Below, in pieces: positions 1 to 6,856 of a stretch of DNA of 12,944 nt. The DNA is from an uncultured Prevotellaceae bacterium (lineage in GTDB: Bacteria; Bacteroidota; Bacteroidia; Bacteroidales; Bacteroidaceae). The notes beneath the pieces were generated by a model, which saw nothing but the letters and a program-made list of their open reading frames with translations, ran no database searches and was not told where the DNA came from. The stretch's first letter is position 1; each line of letters begins with the position of its first letter. The DNA lies in the NCBI GenBank assembly GCA_937877625.1, contig CALFJG010000005.1:1-12944 (forward strand), read 5' to 3'. A program made the translations under genes and the position numbers.

Positions 1-159
1 CAACTTTATTCTTGATTAGCTCAGGCTTTATCAACTGGGGAAATCCGCTGAGCCACTCTTCTTCGGACAACGACAAAACGCTGACAAAAAATAAGCAGCA
101 CCCGTCTCACGACGCACGCTGCCTCACAGAACTTATATAGAGATGAAAAAACTTTGATT

Positions 160-255
160 GTTCGTTTCCCACAAACTTTTGCTCGCCAAGGCAAAATGAA
201 ACAAGCTTCGCCCCACTTCGCTCTACAGGCTTCACGCAAAAGTTCGTTCTGACAC
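160..255. repeat. Diverged copy of the dispersed palindromic repeat
   Basis: This stretch matches the reverse complement of the 78-bp repeat at 5515-5678. Shared blocks include ACTTTTGCTCGCCAAGGCAA (175-194), CAAGCTTCGC (202-211) and CGCAAAAGTTCGT (235-247). Compared with the other copies it has several substitutions and a small insertion of about 6 bp near 211-217, which breaks the inner palindrome. The outer inverted pair, ACTTTTGC and GCAAAAGT, is kept. It lies in the gene-free start of the window, upstream of the cardiolipin synthase gene. Homology to the other copies is seen directly; calling it a mobile REP/MITE-like element is inference. Confidence 0.7.
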
Positions 256-503
256 GCAAAAGTAGGCCACACCCGCTCTACGACCAAAGACAAAAGCCAG
301 ATTTTTTTTAGAAAAAGAATTATTTGCAAACTTTTTAGCACTAATGATTAGCAAAAACCAACGGAGAAGAAACATTCTTACCTATAAAAAACACAAAATC
401 CGAGTTGCCTCTAACGACGTCCTTACGCCCGACATTTAGGGCGCATCACTCATACTCTACGTAGGTAGGGGCTACAAAAAGCCTCCTCTTCATCCATTTT
501 ATT

Positions 504-511
504 TACCTTTG
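504..511 (+). promoter_or_regulatory. Possible -7 box for the cls gene
   Basis: TACCTTTG fits the Bacteroidetes -7 consensus TAnnTTTG. A clear -33 TTG box at the usual distance is missing. If real, transcription would begin only a few bases before the ATG at 523, giving a very short leader. Confidence 0.35.
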
Positions 512-522
512 TCGCGGATTGT

Positions 523-1992
523 ATGATGTCAGACGTTTTTATATGGTTGCTTAATGGCTTGTATCTGTTGCTGGTAGTGGGAACGGTGCTTGTTGTGATG
601 CTTGAAAACCGCCAACCCGAACGTACGATAGCCTGGATTGTGGCAATTTTGTTGCTGCCCGGCGTGGGGCTCTGCTTCTTCTATTTCTTTGGACGAAACA
701 TTCGGCGGCAACGCGCGCTGCCGCTCACAAAGCGCTTGCAGACACCACACCGCCACAAGTCCTGGCTCGAAGCAACAGAGACACCCCCCACAACCACCGA
801 CCGATACCAAGCCCTCAAAAGCCTTTGCGACCAGGAGTTTGGCGCACCAGTGGAAACACTCGGCAAAACGGAGATATTCTACAACGGAACAGACTTCCTC
901 AAACACCTCCTCGAAGACATCAAAACAGCCAGAAGCTATATCTATCTCGAAAGTTATATCATAGAGGACGATAAAGTGGGGCGACAAGTGGGCCAGGCCC
1001 TCAAAGAAGCGGCCAAACGCGGCGTGGAAACACGGTTGCTGTACGACGACGTGGGATGCTGGCGGGTGCCGAAGCATTTCTTTCGCGACATAGCCCACGG
1101 CGGAGTAGAGGTGGAGGCATATATGCCCGTACATTTCCCATCCCTGACACACAAGATAAACTACCGCAACCACCGCAAGATATGCGTCATCGACGGGCAG
1201 CAAGGCTATATCGGCGGGATGAACCTCGCCGCACGATATCTGGGCAGCAACGACAACGTGTGGCGCGATATACACCTGCGCCTCGGCGGGGCGGCAGTGA
1301 GACGGTTGGAGCAGATTTTTCTGACAGACTGGCAGTTTGTCACAAAAGGCGTGGAGTATAAGCCGAAAAACGAACCGCCAACAACCGATAGCCACCCCAC
1401 CCTGCCGAATACAAAGAACAACGCTGCCACTGCCAACACCCGCGTGCCGCAAGTGCAGATAGTGACCAACGACCCCACCACCGCCGTGCCACAACTGATG
1501 ATGGCCTATACTTGGGCCGTGATGCACGCACGCAGATACCTCTATGTGCAAACACCCTACTTTATGCCTACGGAGCCCTTCCTGCACGCGTTGAAGACAG
1601 CGGCGATGTCGGGCATCGATGTGAGGCTGATGATGCCCCATAAACCCGACGGAAAACTCCTGCGACGCATTAACGACAGTTATGTGGCCGAACTGCTGGC
1701 TGCCGGCGTACGCGTGTTGCTCTTTGAGGGCGGCTTCCTACACAGCAAGTGCTTAGTGATGGACGACGACTGGTGTGCCGTGGGCTCTGCCAATATGGAT
1801 TTCCGCTCGTTCCTTAATAACATTGAGGTGAGCGCACTTATCTACGACCACAACGTAAGCCGCTCCGTGCGGCAACAATTCGAGAGGGACCAGACACAAT
1901 GCCGCGAGATAGAACCCTCGCGCTGGGCAAAACGTAGCCTAATGCGACGACTACGAGAAAGTGCCACACGAATACTCTCGCCGCTCTTCTGA
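523..1992 (+). CDS. cls: Cardiolipin synthase (phospholipase D family)
   Basis: Membrane-bound enzyme that joins two phosphatidylglycerol molecules (or PG with another phospholipid) to make cardiolipin. The 489-residue length is typical of bacterial Cls. Two N-terminal membrane segments are visible (about 5-27 and 36-56), followed by a basic stretch (RNIRRQR). Two PLD catalytic HxKxxxxD motifs follow: H217/K219/D224 (HRKICVID) and H407/K409/D414 (HSKCLVMD), each followed by the expected G/S-x-N segment (GGMN and GSAN). Residues 280-305 form a Pro/Thr/Asn-rich low-complexity linker between the two PLD halves, probably a lineage insert. Two adjacent ATGs (523 and 526) could serve as start. The CotH gene begins 101 bp downstream in the same direction, with no clear terminator between, so cotranscription is possible. 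The family call is firm; the exact phospholipid substrate is inferred. Confidence 0.95.
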   Translation: MMSDVFIWLLNGLYLLLVVGTVLVVMLENRQPERTIAWIVAILLLPGVGLCFFYFFGRNIRRQRALPLTKRLQTPHRHKSWLEATETPPTTTDRYQALKSLCDQEFGAPVETLGKTEIFYNGTDFLKHLLEDIKTARSYIYLESYIIEDDKVGRQVGQALKEAAKRGVETRLLYDDVGCWRVPKHFFRDIAHGGVEVEAYMPVHFPSLTHKINYRNHRKICVIDGQQGYIGGMNLAARYLGSNDNVWRDIHLRLGGAAVRRLEQIFLTDWQFVTKGVEYKPKNEPPTTDSHPTLPNTKNNAATANTRVPQVQIVTNDPTTAVPQLMMAYTWAVMHARRYLYVQTPYFMPTEPFLHALKTAAMSGIDVRLMMPHKPDGKLLRRINDSYVAELLAAGVRVLLFEGGFLHSKCLVMDDDWCAVGSANMDFRSFLNNIEVSALIYDHNVSRSVRQQFERDQTQCREIEPSRWAKRSLMRRLRESATRILSPLF

Positions 1993-2093
1993 AAAAAATT
2001 GAGCCGCCACCTCTACGCTGCGCGACACGAACAAACGAAACCAAGCAAAACACAAAACACCATAGCCTAAAAAACAAACAACAAGCCTTTAGT

Positions 2094-4319
2094 ATGAAAA
2101 AGACTTTACTGCTCCTCGCTCTTGTCCTCACAGCAACAAACCTTAGCGCACAGAAGTTCGACCCCAACACCCGCTACCGCCTCGTGGCACGCGGCGTAGA
2201 AGGAATGGTGGCAGACCAACAGATGTACTACTACTACGACGATGTGGGGTACAGCACGCTGAGTTACCACACCGAGGCAGAAACCATTTCGCAAAACAGT
2301 TCGCAGTGGTGGTACATACGCCGCACCACCAACGGGTGGACACTGCAAAACGCCACCACGGAACGCTACTTAGAGATGCGCCAATACCATTACTCCTACA
2401 ACTGGGAGGGAACGTCGTACTCGGGTGTCGAACATATCGTGCGCACCAACGACACACTCCTCGGCGACAGTGCTGTGTGGACCCTCGACTATGTGAACGA
2501 CGGCTTCCGCTTCGCCTCGGCAGCAATGCCCGAGTGGTGTCTGGGCGTTTACGCCTGGGAAGGAGAATACGGCTCAAGCAAGCAAGTCACATCGTTGATG
2601 GTTTCGTGGAATTTCGACCACTACGTCTCCACCTTTGATGTCTATGCCGAGGATGGCACACTTGTTACCGGCGAGGGGATGCCCGCACAAGTCCTATCCT
2701 CAATGCACCTCAACGGCAAGACACCCCTGCGCCTCAATAGCCGCAACGACTGCCTCGTGACAATGGCGCAGAAAGATGCTGACACCGACTACGACATCAG
2801 CGTGACGTGGGACGGCGCAGAGACATCCGAGGCGTATCGCTTGGAAGTAGAAGAAGCCACAACCACTGAGGCAGGACTCCGCATCACAGATGTGTCGTGC
2901 CACAAACGCTACCCCTTTATCATCTACGACAACAGCGGAGAAAACATCCTCTCTGGCGCACTGTGCTTCACCACCCTGCCCATTGCCGAGCTCAACGCCG
3001 AGAACATTAACGGCTCAGCCTATGTTCAAGGCACCTTCCGACTACAAGACCCCGACTATGCAGGCATCGACACCACATACACGGCTCTGACAAAAGTCAG
3101 AGGAGCCACCGCACAACGCTACGCTAAAAAACCCTACAACGTGAAACTCTACGAGGCCGACGCTACTACGGAGCAAGATGCCAATTTGCTGGGACTGCGC
3201 AACACGCACACCTGGATCCTTGACGCTATGTACGTTGACCGCATACGTATGCGCAACCGCGTGTGTTTTGACACCTGGAACGAAATAGACTCCGTACCCT
3301 ACAACACTAACTACAACCAGCGCAACGGCACCGTGGGACGCTTTGTGGAAGTGTTCGTCAGCGGCGAGTACAAAGGCATCTATTGCCTTACCGACAAGGT
3401 GAACCGCAAACTTTTGAACCTCACAAAAGTGGCTTTCAACTTAGATAGCACCGTCGTTACACCGCGCGGCTTGCTCTACAAAGGAAAGCAGTGGGGCGAC
3501 GACACCTATCTGAAAAGCGTGCCAAGTAGCACACTATCTACCACGGTGACCTGGGGAAACTGGGAGTTGGAGTATCCCGACGACTACCCCTCCACCGCTG
3601 CCTGGACACCGCTGCGCAACCTCATCAACTACGGCAAGATGTCTGAAGCACGCTTTAAGCAAAACTTTGAGGAAAACTACTACTTCGACAACCTCCTCAA
3701 CTACGCCTTGCTCCAGCTGGCGTACAACCTGGAAGACAACGGAATGAAGAATATGTACATCAGCACAAAGAACATAGAGAAAGCAGGCAAACGTATGCTC
3801 TTCACCGTTTGGGACATAGACTCCTCGCTCGGCGGGCTTTGGGACGGACAGCACAACGACATCACCGCCGACACCACCTACCTCACACGCGTCTATCCCC
3901 TTGCGCGACTGTTCTCTAAAAACCTGCTCGGCTTCCGCGACAGCCTGCGACAAAAGTGGCACAACCTGAGCCAAACAATCCTCTCGCCCGAACATCTGGC
4001 CGAAAAACTTGATACTTACGCCACACTGCTCACCGAGAGCGGTGCCTGGACACGCGAGTACAACCTCTGGGGTACGGCGTGCAACCTCACAGCCGACATC
4101 AACGATGAGATAGCATACGTCAAGGCATGGTACGAACGGAATATCGCTTATCTCAACGAACTCCTGCCCGAGTTGCCCACAGGCCTCGCACGGCTGCAAC
4201 TTACACCCAACGCCACACAAGGCATATACACCATTGATGGACGACGCATAGAAGGACAAAGCCGACACAACCTACCACACGGCATCTATATCATTGACGG
4301 ACGAAAAGTGATACTTTAA
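2094..4319 (+). CDS. Secreted CotH-kinase family protein with lectin-like N-terminus
   Basis: 741-residue exported protein. Residues 1-19 form a signal peptide (MKKT, Leu/Ala core, likely cleavage LSA|Q). Residues about 24-160 resemble a ricin-type beta-trefoil lectin: QWWYIRR followed by GWTLQNATTERYL. From about 300 to 690 the CotH kinase-like fold can be read in order: KVRGATAQRYAKKPYNVKL (334-352), WILDAMYVDRIRMRNRV (374-390), VEVFVSGEYKGIYCLTD (418-434), DNLLNYALLQLAYNLEDNGMK (532-552), and the acidic WDIDSSLGG motif (573-581), equivalent to the DxDxxxG metal-binding segment of CotH. CotH proteins are atypical kinases, known from Bacillus spore coat phosphorylation; the substrate here is unknown. 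The C-terminus (708-741) has two similar strands, GIYTIDGRR and GIYIIDGRK, resembling a short type IX secretion sorting tail. Function is inferred from family only. Confidence 0.88.
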   Translation: MKKTLLLLALVLTATNLSAQKFDPNTRYRLVARGVEGMVADQQMYYYYDDVGYSTLSYHTEAETISQNSSQWWYIRRTTNGWTLQNATTERYLEMRQYHYSYNWEGTSYSGVEHIVRTNDTLLGDSAVWTLDYVNDGFRFASAAMPEWCLGVYAWEGEYGSSKQVTSLMVSWNFDHYVSTFDVYAEDGTLVTGEGMPAQVLSSMHLNGKTPLRLNSRNDCLVTMAQKDADTDYDISVTWDGAETSEAYRLEVEEATTTEAGLRITDVSCHKRYPFIIYDNSGENILSGALCFTTLPIAELNAENINGSAYVQGTFRLQDPDYAGIDTTYTALTKVRGATAQRYAKKPYNVKLYEADATTEQDANLLGLRNTHTWILDAMYVDRIRMRNRVCFDTWNEIDSVPYNTNYNQRNGTVGRFVEVFVSGEYKGIYCLTDKVNRKLLNLTKVAFNLDSTVVTPRGLLYKGKQWGDDTYLKSVPSSTLSTTVTWGNWELEYPDDYPSTAAWTPLRNLINYGKMSEARFKQNFEENYYFDNLLNYALLQLAYNLEDNGMKNMYISTKNIEKAGKRMLFTVWDIDSSLGGLWDGQHNDITADTTYLTRVYPLARLFSKNLLGFRDSLRQKWHNLSQTILSPEHLAEKLDTYATLLTESGAWTREYNLWGTACNLTADINDEIAYVKAWYERNIAYLNELLPELPTGLARLQLTPNATQGIYTIDGRRIEGQSRHNLPHGIYIIDGRKVIL

Positions 4320-4419
4320 CCCCCTACCCTAAACAACTAACGCTGCCGCTCTGAAAGACCCTATCCAAAAGCACAAAACAAAAAGCCACGCGGCGTAAGG
4401 CTATTCCGCTAAAAAGTTC

Positions 4420-4427
4420 CAACTTTG
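4420..4427 (+). promoter_or_regulatory. Possible weak -7 box for the small lipoprotein
   Basis: CAACTTTG departs from TAnnTTTG at one base and lies 43 bp before the ATG. It sits in the small palindrome AAGTTCCAACTT (4414-4425). I see no good -33 box. Confidence 0.25.
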
Positions 4428-4470
4428 CAAGCCGAATAAAACGAAACAACCATACACTTAAATCTAAACA

Positions 4471-4833
4471 ATGAAACCAAAACTTCTTTCACTGCTTCTA
4501 CTCTTAGCCTTAGTCCCCGGAGCGTTCAGCTCCTGCGACGACGATCCGTGGGAAGAGGAAATGATGGGCGAGTACTGGGACACCCAAAGCGACAGCTACT
4601 TTGTGCTACGCACCGACAAGACAGGCTTTATAGAATATGCCAATGGCGACATACTTGAGTTTGGGTGGTATGCCTCGGAGAATTACATCTACTTTATGAT
4701 ACCTCCTTATGGCCTGGACTTCGAGACCTACAAGTGCAAGTATCGTTGGACACGCGAGGGCTACCTACATATTATGGATTTCATTGATGGTGGCGGCGAC
4801 CTATGGCTATCGTCCACGCGCTTCTACCGATAA
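4471..4833 (+). CDS. Small putative surface lipoprotein
   Basis: 120 residues, no family recognised with confidence. Residues 1-21 form a signal peptide: MKPK, a long Leu/Ala core, and a lipobox-like GAFSSC with the acylated Cys at 22. The -1 and -2 residues (Ser, Ser) fit a lipobox; Phe at -3 is unusual but tolerated. The Cys is followed at once by three Asp and soon by EEE, resembling the acidic lipoprotein export signals reported to send Bacteroidetes lipoproteins to the outer leaflet. The mature part is rich in aromatic and acidic residues (MMGEYWDTQSDSYFVLRTD, a GGGD turn, then LWLSSTRFYR), and reads like a small beta-sheet, lipocalin-like fold. It has its own upstream gap of 151 bp after the CotH gene, and a strong hairpin follows. 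A link to CotH is only positional. Confidence 0.75.
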   Translation: MKPKLLSLLLLLALVPGAFSSCDDDPWEEEMMGEYWDTQSDSYFVLRTDKTGFIEYANGDILEFGWYASENYIYFMIPPYGLDFETYKCKYRWTREGYLHIMDFIDGGGDLWLSSTRFYR

Positions 4834-4856
4834 TAGGCCTATTAACAAACAAAGAA

Positions 4857-4915
4857 CGTGGCTGCGCTTTGGGGCTATATCCTAAAAGGGATATAAATCT
4901 CTAAGCGCAGCCACG
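4857..4915. terminator. Nested hairpin between convergent genes
   Basis: A perfect 13-bp stem (CGTGGCTGCGCTT 4857-4869 with AAGCGCAGCCACG 4903-4915) encloses a second 7-bp stem (TATATCC 4876-4882 with GGATATA 4889-4895). It lies 23 bp after the lipoprotein stop and 3 bp past the gldH stop, so it could end transcription from both sides. No U-run follows on either strand, so it may be a 3'-end-stabilising structure rather than a classic intrinsic terminator. Confidence 0.75.
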
Positions 4916-4918
4916 CCG

Positions 4919-5416
4919 TTATTGGACGTTGGATAACGTCAAACGTTTCACCACAACGCCCACGGCCTCTATGCCCGGTAGCAACACCGTGCGCATTCGG
5001 TGGGCTATGGTGATACGTGCGGCGGCGGAGTCGGTAAGTGTGGCGGTATATACAGGCATTTCGTGGCTACGGAGCGAAAGCCCGTTGCCCTGCAAGTCGC
5101 CTTTGTCGTCGTAGAGCGCAAAGGAAAGCAGCGTATCGTGTTGCAGCTGAAAAACCGCGCCGAGGGTATCGGGGCGACCCGTCCATTGCTGAGCCACGGA
5201 GAGGAAGATAGCCTTGTAAGGCACTCTATGCGCCACGCTGTTGCGCACCGCGATGCTCACCTGATAGATGCCCGGCGGTAGGGTGTCCGTATCAAACACC
5301 TGTACGTCGCGCCTATTCCACCCCGCCACAGGCACACTTCTGAAACGCCCGTACTGCGGTGCGTCGGTGCAAGCACAAAGGAGCAAAAGTATGAAGAAGA
5401 GCGGGAGACGAGACAT
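4919..5416 (-). CDS. gldH: GldH family gliding-motility-type lipoprotein
   Basis: 165-residue lipoprotein of the GldH family. In Flavobacterium GldH is needed for gliding; in non-gliding Bacteroidales the family is widespread and its role is less clear, probably envelope or secretion related. The start at 5416 is chosen because it begins a clean lipoprotein signal: MSRLPLFFILLLLCAC with acylated Cys16. The frame is open upstream, but that extension is encoded by the 78-bp repeat and puts the signal peptide internally. Family-like blocks in the mature part are YGRFRSVPVAGWNRRDVQVF, GIYQVSIAVRNSVAHRVPYK and LYDDKGDLQGNGL. It is the last gene of the leftward set, 300 bp after the ricT-like gene, perhaps with its own promoter (5471-5497), and ends against the hairpin at 4857-4915. 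Confidence 0.85.
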   Translation of the reverse strand: MSRLPLFFILLLLCACTDAPQYGRFRSVPVAGWNRRDVQVFDTDTLPPGIYQVSIAVRNSVAHRVPYKAIFLSVAQQWTGRPDTLGAVFQLQHDTLLSFALYDDKGDLQGNGLSLRSHEMPVYTATLTDSAAARITIAHRMRTVLLPGIEAVGVVVKRLTLSNVQ

Positions 5417-5470
5417 ATATATATTATAAGGAATGGGAGGGGGAGGAAAACGATGCTCGTGCGTTAGCCT

Positions 5471-5497
5471 CAAAGTAAACACACAAACAGCACACAA
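5471..5497 (-). promoter_or_regulatory. Possible promoter for gldH
   Basis: Read on the minus strand: TTG (5497-5495), a 16-bp spacer, then TTACTTTG (5478-5471), one mismatch from TAnnTTTG. It would start transcription about 48 bp before the gldH ATG and lies between the 78-bp repeat and the gene. Confidence 0.4.
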
Positions 5498-5514
5498 GCG
5501 ACACAAAAAGAAAG

Positions 5515-5678
5515 GAACTTTTGCGTTAAGCCAGGAGAGCAAAGCGAAGCTTGCTTCGGCTTTGCCTTGGCGAGCAAAAGTCTGTCGAAGACGAACTTTT
5601 GCGTTAAGCCAGAAGAGCAAAGCGAAGCTTGCTTCGGCTTTGCCTTGGCGAGCAAAAGTCTGTCGAAGACGAACTTTT
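5515..5678. repeat. 78-bp palindromic unit, two tandem copies plus a partial third
   Basis: Unit 1 (5515-5592) and unit 2 (5593-5670) are identical except for one base (G at 5535 versus A at 5613). The first 8 bases of a third copy follow (5671-5678). Each unit folds on itself: an outer pair ACTTTTGC / GCAAAAGT and an inner, nearly perfect palindrome GCAAAGC-GAAGC-TT-GCTTC-G-GCTTTGC. The repeat sits in the gap between the ricT-like gene and gldH, and a diverged inverted copy lies near 160-255. Near identity of the two units suggests a recent duplication. It would form stem-loops in the leftward transcript. Confidence 0.93.
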
Positions 5679-5716
5679 TTGCGGTTGTCTTAGCCCGTGG
5701 GCTTTTATGCGCCGTG

Positions 5717-6841
5717 TTAGTGATTTGCGTTTCCTCGGTTGTTACGCCGTCGGTTGTTTCTTTTTCGCTGCTGGTTGTCAAAGCGTGTAAGGCTCTGTCC
5801 CTCCAGGAGGTCGGTGCTTGGTTTGGGTTTATAGTCGGCATCGCTCTCTAAGCGCGCGGGGCGCAGGCCTTCGCGGTTCATACGGATTATCTCAAAGGCA
5901 CGCGTCGAGGGGATGGTAACGAGGTTGGTGGCCATACGTCGGTCGGTGCTATACGACACCATTCCCGACAGCACATCGGCCTTGAAGAAATAGAACGTGG
6001 TGTCCTGTGTCTCAAGGTCTATCTCACGGCTGGGTAGTTTTCGCGAGGCCTCTATGTACTGATCCACCTCGTAGTTGAGGCAGCACTTCAACTTGGCGCA
6101 CTGTCCGGCGAGTTTCTGCGGGTTCGGCGCGATGTCCTGAAAGCGTGCGGACACGGTGCTCACGCTGTTGAAGCGCGTCATCCACGTGGCACAACAAAGT
6201 TCACGCCCGCACGGCCCGAAGCCTCCGATACGTCCGGCCTCCTGGCGTGCTCCTATCTGGCGCATCTCTATACGCACGTGGAAAGCATCGGCCAGCACAC
6301 GGATGAGCTGGCGGAAATCCACGCGCCCGTCGGCGATGTAGTAGAAGATGGCCTTTTGTCCGTCGCCTTGATACTCCACATCGCCAATCTTCATTTGCAG
6401 CCCCAGCTCTTTCGCCATCTCGCGCGAACGTATCATCGTGTCTTGCTCCAAGCCCTGGCTCTCGTGCCATTTGTCGAGGTCGAGCGGGCGGGCCTTGCGA
6501 TAGATGCGCTTGTATTCGATGGGCGTTTTATAGCCCAGTTTCTCTATCTGGCGCTGCACCAGCGTCCCCGTGAGCGACACGACACCGATGTCGTGGCCGG
6601 GGCTGGCTTCTACGGCTACGATGTCACCCTTAGTGAGTGCGAGGTGGTTGTCGTTGACGTAGTAGGCCTTGCGTGTGTTCTTAAACTGCACCTCCACGAG
6701 GTTGCAGGCCTCGAGGTTGCCTGGCACGCCAGCGAGGTAGTCGTAGGAGTTGAGCTGCTTGTCCTGCCGGCTACACGAAGCGGCGCATAGCGTGGAAAGT
6801 CCGTCGCCAGAGATATATCGGGTTGAAGTTGTGTGTGGCAT
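5717..6841 (-). CDS. ricT: PSP1-domain protein, RicT/YaaT-like iron-sulfur regulatory protein
   Basis: 374 residues. The family in Bacillus (YaaT/RicT) forms a complex with RicA and RicF that binds Fe-S clusters and affects the phosphorelay, competence and RNA processing by RNase Y; the role in Bacteroidetes is not settled. The PSP1 core is seen at about 48-270: VEVQFKNTRKAYYVN, KGDIVAVEASPGHDIGVVSL, and two Cys motifs likely to bind metal or a cluster, GPCGRELCC (C211, C216, C217) and GQCAKLKCCLNYE (C248, C253, C254). The N-terminus has the motif CSRQDKQLNSYDYLAGVPGN, which I recall as conserved in the Bacteroidales version. The last 20 residues are an Arg/Asn-rich basic tail suggesting nucleic-acid contact. 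It starts 15 bp after holB, so it is in the same operon. Family call firm; function inferred. Confidence 0.9.
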   Translation of the reverse strand: MPHTTSTRYISGDGLSTLCAASCSRQDKQLNSYDYLAGVPGNLEACNLVEVQFKNTRKAYYVNDNHLALTKGDIVAVEASPGHDIGVVSLTGTLVQRQIEKLGYKTPIEYKRIYRKARPLDLDKWHESQGLEQDTMIRSREMAKELGLQMKIGDVEYQGDGQKAIFYYIADGRVDFRQLIRVLADAFHVRIEMRQIGARQEAGRIGGFGPCGRELCCATWMTRFNSVSTVSARFQDIAPNPQKLAGQCAKLKCCLNYEVDQYIEASRKLPSREIDLETQDTTFYFFKADVLSGMVSYSTDRRMATNLVTIPSTRAFEIIRMNREGLRPARLESDADYKPKPSTDLLEGQSLTRFDNQQRKRNNRRRNNRGNANH

Positions 6842-6856
6842 AAAAGAGAAAACGTA

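Larger units (their letters stand above)
1..522. other. Gene-free left end
   Basis: I see no credible gene here. The longest open frame (minus strand, 341-21) has a low-complexity, Arg/Cys/Val-rich translation with no recognisable family, and its middle is made by the dispersed repeat. The region also holds a small hairpin (CGCCC 426-430 pairing with GGGCG 439-443), a CTAATGATTAG palindrome (341-351), and a promoter-like box just before the cardiolipin synthase gene. Confidence 0.55.

Noticed and set aside
21..341. Minus-strand 106-codon open frame
   Set aside because: Low-complexity translation, no family resemblance, and its centre is the dispersed repeat read through in an open frame.
529..1641. 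Long minus-strand open frame opposite the cardiolipin synthase gene
   Set aside because: It is antisense to a gene with intact catalytic motifs and its His/Val/Cys-rich translation is typical of a shadow frame.
3534..4268. Minus-strand 244-codon open frame opposite the CotH gene
   Set aside because: Antisense shadow of the CotH core; no signal or domain recognisable.
4919..5620. Longer gldH with the start at 5620
   Set aside because: It would place the lipoprotein signal 68 residues inside the protein and translate part of the repeat.
5515..5678. CRISPR array
   Set aside because: Units are contiguous with no unique spacers, and there are only two full copies and no cas genes.
5433..5841. 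Open frames on both strands across the 78-bp repeat
   Set aside because: They are open because the 78-bp unit is a multiple of three and has few stops; the repeated peptide follows from the DNA repeat.
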